NCBI GenBank assembly: GCA_016179925.1
Contig: JACPCG010000016.1
Span: 1 to 44,702 of the forward strand
Source: Candidatus Rokuibacteriota bacterium
GTDB lineage: Bacteria > Methylomirabilota > Methylomirabilia > Rokubacteriales > CSP1-6
Length of the DNA stretch: 44,702 nucleotides
Direction: 5' to 3'
Position numbers and translations under genes: made by a program. This document shows positions 23,015 to 30,367 of this stretch, in pieces; position 1 is the stretch's first letter; every line of letters begins with the position of its first letter. The notes beneath the pieces are model-generated. The model had not been told where the DNA came from. It did no database searches and worked only from the letters and a program-made list of their open reading frames with translations.

Positions 23015-24610
23015 CTACTCCTTCAGCCACACCTTCATGAAGGTGTTGTTGTCGTAGGCGGTCCACCCGGGCCTGTGGTTCATGAGCTTCTTGTCGCGGA
23101 AGTAGTAGCCCTCGACCCACGCGACCGGGATCCCGGAGAGATCGGCCTGAAGCAGGTGACGCTGGAGCTCGTGGTAGAGCTTCGCGCGCTTGGCGCGGTC
23201 GGGCTCTTTCAGGGCCCGGTCGGTGAGGTCGTCCACCTTGGGATCCGAGAACTTCCCCCAGTTGCTCCCGGCCTCGGTCGTGTAGACCAGCGCGAAAACG
23301 TCGCCGGGGTCGGTCGTGTCCATGGCCCGGTCCTGGGTCGCGATCATCGTGAAGTCGCCCTTGCCGAAGACCGCGAACCCTGCGGCGCTCTCGTAGCTCT
23401 TGAGGGTGCCGCGGATGCCGATCCTCCGGAGCTGGGTGAGGAGAAGCTGCGCACGGTCCAGGTAGTTGCCGACCGAACGCACGGCGACCTCGAGGTCCAC
23501 GCCGTTCGGGTAGTGCTTGGCGACGAGCTTCTTCGCCTCCTCGACGTCCTGGTCCTTGGGCTGCCGGCAGCCGGGCAGCTTCTTCACCTCGTCCAGGGGC
23601 AGCGCATAGTCGCCGACCAGCTTCGGGTCCAGGATCGCGCAGGGCACGCCGGCGCCCTCGAGCGTCTTGGCGACCAGCTCGTGCCGGTCGATGGCGAGGT
23701 TGACGGCCCGGCGCATCTCGGGCTTGTCGAAGGGCGGCTTCTGCGTGTGCAGGTAGACGATCCAGATCGTGTTGACGGGGTGCTGGTAGATATCGACCGC
23801 GTCGCCCCGGGCCCGCGCCAACTCCTCGGCCTGCGTCTTCCGCATGGGTGGCCAGGTGTCCCACAGCATGATGCGACCGGCCTTGGCCGCGGCGAGCTGG
23901 GTCGGGCCGCCGACCAGGATGAACTGCTTCACCCCGTCCACGTACGGCAGGCCGGGGACGAAGTAGTCCTTGTTCTTCTCCCACTCGATCAGGTTGCCGC
24001 GCTCGTAGCGCTTGAACTTGAACGGGCCGGTGCCGATCTGCGCCTCCGGCTTCTGGAGGTCGCCGTGCTTGTCCAGCACGTGCTTGGCGGCGATCCGGCA
24101 CCAGGCCGACGCGATGGACGGAAGGAAGGGCGCCGCGGCCTTGAGGCGGAACTGCACGGTGTTCGGGTCGAGCGCCTCGACGCTTGCCACCATCGGCTTG
24201 AGCCGCGCGCCGCACTTCGGGCTCTTGAAGCCCGGGTTCAGGACGCGGTCGAACGTCGCCTTGACGTCGGCCGCCGTGAAAGGCTGGCCGTCGTGCCACT
24301 TCACGCCCCGGCGGAGGTGGAAGGTGTAGGTCCGGCCGTCGGGCGAGGCCGTCCAGCGCTCAGCGAGGTCAGGCGCGATCTTGACGGGATCCTCGGGATC
24401 GTACTGGAGAAGGCCGCTGTAGATCCCGGCCGTCGCCTGCTGGACAGAGAGCGGCGACTCGGCGTGGATGTCGAGCCGGCCCGGGTCGCCGTAGTCGAAC
24501 CATGTGACGACGCCGCCGGAGCGGGGCTTGTCCTGCCCGCCCGCGGGCAGCGCCAGAGCCACCGCGAGCACCAGGGCCAGCATCGGAACGAGAGCGCGGA
24601 TTCGCTTCAT
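23015..24610 (-). CDS. ABC transporter substrate-binding protein, family 5 (peptide/nickel/opine type)
   Basis: 531 residues. A signal peptide (KRIRALVPMLALVLAVALAL, cleaved around PAGGQ) precedes a family-5 solute-binding protein: IYSGLLQYDPEDPVKIAPDL, AERWTASPDGRTYTFHLRRG and VKWHDGQPFTAADVKATFDR form the hallmark N-terminal block. The ligand may be a peptide, but the family is broad. It starts at ATG 24610, chosen for the signal peptide; the frame is open further upstream. It is the last gene of an operon behind two permeases (dppB-like, dppC-like). No ATPase subunits are encoded in this window. Confidence 0.9.
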   Translation of the reverse strand: MKRIRALVPMLALVLAVALALPAGGQDKPRSGGVVTWFDYGDPGRLDIHAESPLSVQQATAGIYSGLLQYDPEDPVKIAPDLAERWTASPDGRTYTFHLRRGVKWHDGQPFTAADVKATFDRVLNPGFKSPKCGARLKPMVASVEALDPNTVQFRLKAAAPFLPSIASAWCRIAAKHVLDKHGDLQKPEAQIGTGPFKFKRYERGNLIEWEKNKDYFVPGLPYVDGVKQFILVGGPTQLAAAKAGRIMLWDTWPPMRKTQAEELARARGDAVDIYQHPVNTIWIVYLHTQKPPFDKPEMRRAVNLAIDRHELVAKTLEGAGVPCAILDPKLVGDYALPLDEVKKLPGCRQPKDQDVEEAKKLVAKHYPNGVDLEVAVRSVGNYLDRAQLLLTQLRRIGIRGTLKSYESAAGFAVFGKGDFTMIATQDRAMDTTDPGDVFALVYTTEAGSNWGKFSDPKVDDLTDRALKEPDRAKRAKLYHELQRHLLQADLSGIPVAWVEGYYFRDKKLMNHRPGWTAYDNNTFMKVWLKE

Positions 24611-24639
24611 GACATCCCCCTCTTCGTGGTTGTCGTGGC

Positions 24640-25479
24640 TTAGCCCAGGCCGCCGCGGAGGCGGGGATCGGTGACGTCCCGGATCGCGTCGCCCAGGAGG
24701 TTCAGTCCGAAGACCGTGAGGCTGATGGCCAGGCCCGGGAACAGGAACATCCACGGGGCCTGCTCGATCGCCTGCGTGCCCGCGGTGAGCATCGCGCCCC
24801 ACGAGGGCTCGTCGGGCGGGGCGCCGAGCCCGAGGAAGCTGAGGGAGGCCTCGACGACGATGGCGTAGGCGATGTTCACGGTGACCAAGACGATATAGGT
24901 CGCGAGCGTGTTCGGCAAGACGTGAAGCGCGATGACCCGCCAGTGGGGACACCCCACGGCGCGGGCCGCCTCCACGAACGGGCTCTCGCGGATCGAGAGG
25001 GCCTGGGAGCGGAGCGTGCGCGAGGCGGTCGGCGTCAGGAGGATGGTCAGCGCGAGGATCACGTTGTCGATCGACTGCCCGAGGGCGGCCATCAGCGTGA
25101 GGGCCAGGATGATGGGCGGCAGCGCCATCACCACGTCCACGACCCGCTGGCTGGCGGTGTCGGCGGCGCCGCCGAAGTAGGCGGTGACCACGCCCCAGAT
25201 CCCGCCGAGCGTGATGCCGAACATCACCGACACGAGCCCGACGTAGAGGGACAGGCGCGCGCCCCAGATCACGCGGCTCAGGATGTCCCGGCCGAGGTGG
25301 TCGGTGCCGAACAGGAACTCCCGGGTCGGCGGCTGGTAGGGCGCGAACGCCGCCTCCTTGGCGCCGTGCGGCGCCAGCCAGGGCGCGAGCACGGCGGTGG
25401 CGACGAGCAAGAACACGATCGCCGCGCCGGCGGCGCCGAGCGGCTGGGAGGCGAGCAGGCGCGCGAGCCCGGGCCCCAT
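24640..25479 (-). CDS. DppC/OppC-type ABC permease
   Basis: 279 residues. After a first hydrophobic span (AAGAAIVFLLVATAVLAPWL-like region near residues 16-35) comes FLFGTDHLGRDILSRVIWGA, the family signature before the permease core. The EAA loop ESPFVEAARAVGCPHWRVIA and the late SFLGLGAPPDEPSWGAML are also family-typical. It forms the heterodimeric channel with the DppB-like protein. The ATG lies one base after the dppB-like stop (TGAGATG), so translation is coupled. Confidence 0.9.
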   Translation of the reverse strand: MGPGLARLLASQPLGAAGAAIVFLLVATAVLAPWLAPHGAKEAAFAPYQPPTREFLFGTDHLGRDILSRVIWGARLSLYVGLVSVMFGITLGGIWGVVTAYFGGAADTASQRVVDVVMALPPIILALTLMAALGQSIDNVILALTILLTPTASRTLRSQALSIRESPFVEAARAVGCPHWRVIALHVLPNTLATYIVLVTVNIAYAIVVEASLSFLGLGAPPDEPSWGAMLTAGTQAIEQAPWMFLFPGLAISLTVFGLNLLGDAIRDVTDPRLRGGLG

Positions 25480-25480
25480 C

Positions 25481-26446
25481 TCAGGCGTACCGGATCCTCG
25501 GGTCGAGCCAGGCGTACAGGAAATCCACCACCAGGTTGATCCCGAGGAAGACCAGCGCCATCACGAACACCATCGCCTGGACCGCCGGGTAGTCGCGCTG
25601 GCTGACCGCGGTGGCCAACGCCGAGCCCATCCCCGGCACCGAGAAGATGATCTCCACGATCACGATGCCGCCGAGGAGCCGCCCGCCCCACCAGCCGACG
25701 AACGTCACCACGGGCAGGAGCGAGTTGCCGAGGGCGTGGCGGTAGACGACGCGCTGCTCGCCGAGCCCCTTGGCGCGCGCCGTCCGCACGTAGTCCTGGC
25801 GGATCACCTCGAGGAGCTGGGAGCGCGTCAGCCGGGTGATGGGCGCGCTGATGTAGAAGGCCTGGGCGAGTGCCGGCCAGATGAGCTGCTTGAGGTTCTC
25901 GACCGGGCTCGCGGTGAACGACACGAACTCGAGCGGCGGCATCCACCCGAAGAAGCGCACGAGCAGATAGAGCATGAGCACCCCGGTGAAAAAGATCGGC
26001 ATGCTGAGCCCGCTGATCGAGAGCACGCGCACGAGGTAGTCGGCCCACGTGTTCTGCCGGACCGCGGAGATGACGCCCAGCGGCACCGCCCACAGCATCG
26101 CGATCACGATGGTCAACAGGGCCAGCTCCAGCGAGCGGGGCACGCGCTCCTTGAGGATCTCCGTCACCGGCCGCCGCTGCAGGTAGGACTGGCCGAAGTC
26201 GCCGCGCATCGCCGCCGCCGCCCAGTCGAGGTACTGCACGACCACCGGCCGGTCGAGCCCCAGCTCCTGCCGGATCTGCGTGATCTGCGTCTCCTGGATG
26301 CTGCTCCGCTCGCCGCCCGACTGGTAGACGAGGATCTCCGCGATGTCGCCCGGCACCAGGCGCAGAATCACGAAGATGAGGATGGAGGCTCCGAGGAGCG
26401 TCGGGACGAACATGAGCAGGCGCCGCGCGATGTACCGGCTACTCAC
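25481..26446 (-). CDS. DppB/OppB-type ABC permease
   Basis: 321 residues beginning MSSRYIARRLLMFVPTLLGA, the typical DppB N-terminal span, with the QELGLDRPVVVQYLDWAAAA segment, SGLSMPIFFTGVLMLYLLVR and the EAA loop RQDYVRTARAKGLGEQRVVY, ending in NLVVDFLYAWLDPRIRYA. It is the first gene of the peptide-type importer operon; its GTG start follows GGAGCGGGG. The neighbouring genes lack the DppD/DppF ATPases. Confidence 0.9.
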   Translation of the reverse strand: MSSRYIARRLLMFVPTLLGASILIFVILRLVPGDIAEILVYQSGGERSSIQETQITQIRQELGLDRPVVVQYLDWAAAAMRGDFGQSYLQRRPVTEILKERVPRSLELALLTIVIAMLWAVPLGVISAVRQNTWADYLVRVLSISGLSMPIFFTGVLMLYLLVRFFGWMPPLEFVSFTASPVENLKQLIWPALAQAFYISAPITRLTRSQLLEVIRQDYVRTARAKGLGEQRVVYRHALGNSLLPVVTFVGWWGGRLLGGIVIVEIIFSVPGMGSALATAVSQRDYPAVQAMVFVMALVFLGINLVVDFLYAWLDPRIRYA

Positions 26447-26549
26447 CCCCGCTCCTCTGGACGACGACCTCGGCGATCTTCACGGCGCGCTATCTTCTAA
26501 TGCGCGCGGAGTCCCGTCAACGGAGTAGGATATCTCCCATGAGGCATCG

Positions 26550-26837
26550 TTGAGCCCCCGCGGCCACTACGGCTTCGAGCGGCGGCGCAAGGCCGATATC
26601 CAGAAGGCCAAGCAGGAAGCGAAGCGACAGCGGAAGACCGAGCGCGCGGAGTCCGGCGCGGTCGGCCCCGAGATGGGCGAGGCGCCGGACACCGGCGCTC
26701 AGCCCGGGGTCTGGGAATGGTTCTCGCCGAGCCGCGGCCGCACCGTGAGCGTGCCGGCCGGCACGCGGCCCGAGCCTGCCGCGCCCGACGACTGGACGCT
26801 CCTGACCGACGTCGAGCCCGAGGCCCCGCCCGAGTAG
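26550..26837 (+). CDS. Small basic/acidic hypothetical protein (95 aa)
   Basis: A TTG start at 26550 with GAGG upstream opens a 95-residue frame. The N-terminal third is a charged helix (RRRKADIQKAKQEAKRQRKT), followed by a Pro/Gly-rich linker and VWEWFSPSRGRTVSVPAGTR. No catalytic motif is visible and no function is assigned. A minimal ORF (ATG AGG CAT CGT TGA, 26539-26553) overlaps its start and could affect initiation. The base composition is like its neighbours. The 3' side is bordered by palindromic element P2. Confidence 0.55.
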   Translation: MSPRGHYGFERRRKADIQKAKQEAKRQRKTERAESGAVGPEMGEAPDTGAQPGVWEWFSPSRGRTVSVPAGTRPEPAAPDDWTLLTDVEPEAPPE

Positions 26838-26858
26838 CGCGCGGCGTCCGGACGCCCT

Positions 26859-27099
26859 CTAGCCCGCATTATTCACGAACGGCGATCGCCCGACCGGGCG
26901 GGTGGCGCGGGGCGCACCTCGGGAGGGGTCGACGAGAATCCGTTCCCGCCGCGTGGCCGCGGACCCCGCGCGCAGGATGGAGCCCCGCCGCCCAGGGGGC
27001 AGCGAACGCGTGCCGCGTGGTCGAGCGATCCCTTCCGCGGTGCGCCCCGCGCCACCCGCCCGCCACACGCGACGAGTGTTCGTGAATAATGCGGCCTAG
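26859..27099. repeat. 241-bp CTAG-bounded palindrome (element P2)
   Basis: It begins CTAGCCCGCATTATTCACGA and ends with its near complement finishing in CTAG. The 15-bp GCATTATTCACGAAC (26866-26880) is exactly complementary to 27078-27092. A further inner arm, GGCGGGTGGCGCGGGGCGCA, is also repeated in inverted orientation. The central part matches P3. The right CTAG supplies the TAG stop of the CDGSH gene. No transposase is encoded inside. Confidence 0.8.
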
Positions 27100-27287
27100 G
27101 GGGCCTTGAAGCCGGTCTTGCTGTGCGTGCCGTCGCAGAACGGCTTCGCAGCGGACCCGCCGCACCGGCAGAGCGCGATCTTCGGCTTGCCGGTCGTGTC
27201 CACCTTGGCGCCGGCCGAGTCGTAGACCTCGCAGTCGCCTTCGATCAGGTACGGGCCGTTGGGACGGACGGAGATCTTCACGGGCAT
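27096..27287 (-). CDS. CDGSH iron-sulfur domain protein
   Basis: 63 residues, ATG 27287 with GAGGAGG upstream (the open frame continues but lacks support). The CDGSH-type 2Fe-2S site is complete: CRCGGSAAKPFCDGTH gives three Cys and one His ligands. The N-terminal KISVRPNGPYLIEGDCEVYD is typical of the short bacterial CDGSH proteins. It probably has an electron- or Fe-S-transfer role. It is divergent from the radical SAM selenoprotein gene by 67 bp, near a NifU-like gene, so an iron-sulfur or redox link is plausible. Its stop is within element P2. Confidence 0.87.
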   Translation of the reverse strand: MPVKISVRPNGPYLIEGDCEVYDSAGAKVDTTGKPKIALCRCGGSAAKPFCDGTHSKTGFKAP

Positions 27288-27354
27288 CGGACCAGTCCTC
27301 CTCGCGGGTTGAGCAGCGCCCCCAAACATACCACCGCCGCGGTACACTGCCAGC

Positions 27355-28815
27355 GTGAAAGCCGCGGGCGCGATCCTGCTCGTCGCGTGCTACGAGCTGG
27401 GCCACCAGCCGCTCGCCGTGGCGTGGCCCGCGGCGTTTCTCGAGCGCCGGGGCTACCGCCCTGCCGTGTTGGATGTGTCGGTCGAGTCCTTCGATTCCGA
27501 AAAGGTCCGGCAAGCGCGCCTCGTCGCGATCTCGGTGCCGATGCACACCGCGCTCCGCCTCGGCGTGGCCGTCGCCCGGCGCGCGCGCGCGCTCAACCCC
27601 ACCTGTCACATCGCCTTCTACGGGCTCTACGCCACCCTCAACGCCGATGACCTGCTGCGGGGGCCGGGCGACTCGGTGATGAGCGGCGAGATCGAATCGG
27701 CGCTGGTGAGGCTCGTCGAGCGTCTGGACGGCGTGAGCGACAGGAAGGGGGCGGGGCAGGATCGCGGCGAAGCGGGGGTCGGCCCCCTCCCGGTCACGCG
27801 CGCGCTCGAGAAACTCGACTTTCCGGTGCCCAGCCGCGCGACGCTGCCATCGCTGAAGAAATACGCGCACCTGGAGCGCAACGGCGGTCTCGAGCTCGTG
27901 GGCTACGTCGAAGCCTCCCGGGGCTGCAAGCACGTGTGCCGCCACTGCCCGATCCCGCCGGTCTACGGTGGGCGCTTCTTCGTCGTGCCGACGGCCGTCG
28001 TGCTCGCCGACGTCCGCCAGCTGGTGGAGGCAGGCGCCCGGCACATCACCTTCGGCGACCCCGACTTCCTCAACGGCCCGGGCCACGCGTTCGCGGTTGC
28101 GCGCGCGCTCCATGCGGAGTTCCCGGGCCTCACGTTCGACGTCACGGCGAAGATCGAGCACCTGCTCCGTCACCGCGACCGGCTCGCCGAGCTGGGACGC
28201 CTGGGCTGCATCTTCATCGTCTCGGCCGCCGAATCGCTCTCCGACACCGTGCTCCGCCACCTCGACAAGGGCCACACGCGCGCCGACATCGCCGAGGCGC
28301 TCCGCGCGGTCCGCGCCGCGGGGATCGCGCTGCGCCCCACCTGGGTGCCGTTCACGCCGTGGACGACGCTCGACGGCTACCGCGCGCTCCTGGAGTTCGT
28401 CGAGGCCGAGTCGCTCGTGGACGCCATCGACCCCGTCCAGTACGCGATCCGCCTGCTGGTCCCGCCGGGCTCGCTGCTCCTCGAGAGCGCGGCGATGCGC
28501 CCGTTCCTCGGCGAGCTCGTCGAGGACGCGTTCTACTACCGCTGGACCCATCCCGACCCGCGCATGGACCGGCTCGCGGACGCCGTCGCCGCCGCGGTCG
28601 CCGGCGCGGCCGACCGCCGGGAAGACGCCTCCGTGACGTTCGGCCGCGTCCGGGCGCTCGCTGAGGAGGCTGCCGGCGCCACGCCGCGCGCGACGGCGGC
28701 GCTCGACCCGCACCGCGCCCGTCCCCCGCGCCTCACCGAGCCGTGGTTCTGCTGAGCCGAGCCCACCGAGGGCCAGTTGGCCCTGACCGGACTTTCGGGT
28801 ACAGTAGCCATCTGA
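27355..28815 (+). CDS. B12-binding-like radical SAM selenoprotein with CUAEP tail
   Basis: An N-terminal B12-binding-like domain (about 1-125) precedes a radical SAM domain with the cluster motif ASRGCKHVCRHC (Cys191, Cys195, Cys198) and LVEAGARHITFGDPDFLNGP. Standard translation stops at TGA 28753-28755 after LTEPWFC (466 aa). Reading that TGA as selenocysteine gives C-U-A-E-P, then 16 more residues to TGA 28813-28815 (486 aa). This matches the family named CUAEP/CCAEP-tail radical SAM (seleno)protein, recalled from annotation resources. A SECIS-like hairpin lies at the right distance downstream. The start is GTG 27355, possibly leaderless, with TACACT just upstream. The reaction is unknown. 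Confidence 0.82.
28757..28798 (+). promoter_or_regulatory. Bacterial SECIS-like hairpin
   Basis: AGGGCC (28769-28774), loop AGTT, GGCCCT (28779-28784) is a perfect 6-bp stem with a GU in the apical loop, about 20 nt after the TGA. CCGA (28757-28760) and TCGG (28795-28798) can form a lower stem. Bacterial SECIS elements sit immediately 3' of the UGA with a small loop carrying GU at roughly this distance, where SelB binds. Confidence 0.7.
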
Positions 28816-28826
28816 GAGGTGCACCC

Positions 28827-29108
28827 ATGACCACGGAACTCAAGACCAAGGTTCAGGAACTGATCGACACCATGATCAACCCCGCCGTCGCCGGCCACGG
28901 CGGCTTCGTCGAGCTGATCGACGTCCAGGACAACCGCGTCTACCTCCAGATGGGCGGCGGCTGCCAGGGGTGCGGCGCGGCGGACATCACGCTGAAGGCC
29001 GGGATCGAGCGTCTCATCAAGGAAGAGATCCCGGAGGTCACCGAAGTCCTCGACACGACCGACCACGCCGCGGGCGCCAACCCGTACTACACGCCGGGCA
29101 AAGCCTAG
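28827..29108 (+). CDS. NifU-like C-terminal domain Fe-S scaffold protein
   Basis: 93 residues with the NifU_N-independent C-terminal domain: VQELIDTMINPAVAGHGGFV then DNRVYLQMGGGCQGCGAADI, whose CxxC binds and passes an Fe-S cluster, and KAGIERLIKEEIPEVTEVLD. The ATG 28827 has GAGAGG upstream and lies 11 nt after the extended selenoprotein stop, so they are probably co-transcribed. It may supply clusters to the radical SAM or CDGSH proteins nearby (inference). Confidence 0.9.
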   Translation: MTTELKTKVQELIDTMINPAVAGHGGFVELIDVQDNRVYLQMGGGCQGCGAADITLKAGIERLIKEEIPEVTEVLDTTDHAAGANPYYTPGKA

Positions 29109-29137
29109 CCCGTGCGTCCGGTTCCCGGGGGGTGCGG

Positions 29138-30367
29138 ATGGATCGCGTGCTCCTCCTCCTTCCGACGACCACCTACCGCACCCAGGCCTTCGTGGACGCC
29201 GCCAGTGTGCTCGGCGTCGACCTCGTGTGCGCGTCCGAGCGTCCGAGCACGTTCGAAACCCACGCCCCCGACAACCTGATCACCCTCGACTTCACCGACC
29301 CGGCCGGCGCCGCCGAGACGATCGCGCGCTTCGCCGGCCGCCGGCCGATCGACGCGGTCGTCCCGGTGGACGATCTGACCACGGTCGTCGCCGCCGCCAT
29401 CGCCACGCGGCTCGGGCTCAAGACGAACCCGGTGGCCGCCGCGGCGGCGGCGCGCAACAAGCACGCGATGCGCCAGCGGCTCAGCGGAGCCGGCGTGCCG
29501 GTCCCGCGCTTCCGGCTCGTGTCGCTCGGGGACGATCCGGAGGCCACGGCGCGGCGGGCCGAATACCCGTGCGTCCTCAAGCCGCTCGCCCTCTCGGCGA
29601 GCCGCGGCGTGATCCGCGCCGACGACGCGCGGGCGTTCGTCGCCGCCTTTCACCGCATCGCGGCGATCCTTCGACGCGACGACGTGAGCGTCGCGGGCGA
29701 GGCCGCGGCGGCGCTCCTGGTCGAGGAGTTCATTCCCGGGCGTGAGGTGGCGCTCGAGGGCCTCCTCATGGCGGGCGGACTCCAGACGCTGGCGCTCTTC
29801 GACAAGCCCGACCCGCTCGACGGGCCCTTCTTCGAGGAGACCATCTACGTCACGCCCTCCCGCCTCCCGGCTGACCTGCAGGAGCAGCTCTCGCGCGTCA
29901 CCCTCAAAGCCTGTGCGGCGCTCGGGCTGACGGAAGGCCCCGTCCACGCCGAGCTCAGGGTGAACGAGCGCGGGCCCTGGGTCATCGAGGTCGCCGCGCG
30001 CTCGATCGGGGGGCTCTGCTCCCGCGCGCTCAGGTTCGGGACGGGGATGACGCTCGAAGAGCTGATCCTGCGCCACGCGCTCGGCTGGAAGATCGCCTCG
30101 CTCGACCGCGAGCGGAGGCCGGCCGGCGTCATGATGATCCCGATCCCGCGCGCCGGGCGCCTGGTGGCGGTGCGGGGCAAGGAGGCGGCGGAGGCGGTCC
30201 CCGGGGTCGAAGAAGTCGCGATCACCGCCCACGTGGGCCAGGAGCTCGTCCCGCTCCCCGAGGGCTGGCAGTACCTCGGCTTCATCTTCGCCCGCGGCGA
30301 GACGCCGGAGGCGGTGGAGCGCGCGCTTCGCGAGGCGCACGCGCGCCTGGCGTTCGACATTGAGTAA
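29138..30367 (+). CDS. ATP-grasp domain carboxylate-amine/thiol ligase family protein
   Basis: 409 residues. An N-terminal Rossmann-like preATP-grasp domain (about 1-95) with PIDAVVPVDDLTTVVAA precedes the ATP-grasp fold: NKHAMRQRLSGAGVPVPRFR, YPCVLKPLALSASRGVIRAD (ATP Lys), LLVEEFIPGREVALEGLLMA and the metal-binding VHAELRVNERGPWVIEVAAR. A C-terminal domain follows. Relatives join carboxylates to amines, often in peptide-like compounds; no substrate is evident. It follows the NifU-like gene by 29 nt, and its stop overlaps the start of the histidine kinase by 8 nt. ATG 29138 is preceded by a G-rich stretch. Confidence 0.85.
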   Translation: MDRVLLLLPTTTYRTQAFVDAASVLGVDLVCASERPSTFETHAPDNLITLDFTDPAGAAETIARFAGRRPIDAVVPVDDLTTVVAAAIATRLGLKTNPVAAAAAARNKHAMRQRLSGAGVPVPRFRLVSLGDDPEATARRAEYPCVLKPLALSASRGVIRADDARAFVAAFHRIAAILRRDDVSVAGEAAAALLVEEFIPGREVALEGLLMAGGLQTLALFDKPDPLDGPFFEETIYVTPSRLPADLQEQLSRVTLKACAALGLTEGPVHAELRVNERGPWVIEVAARSIGGLCSRALRFGTGMTLEELILRHALGWKIASLDRERRPAGVMMIPIPRAGRLVAVRGKEAAEAVPGVEEVAITAHVGQELVPLPEGWQYLGFIFARGETPEAVERALREAHARLAFDIE

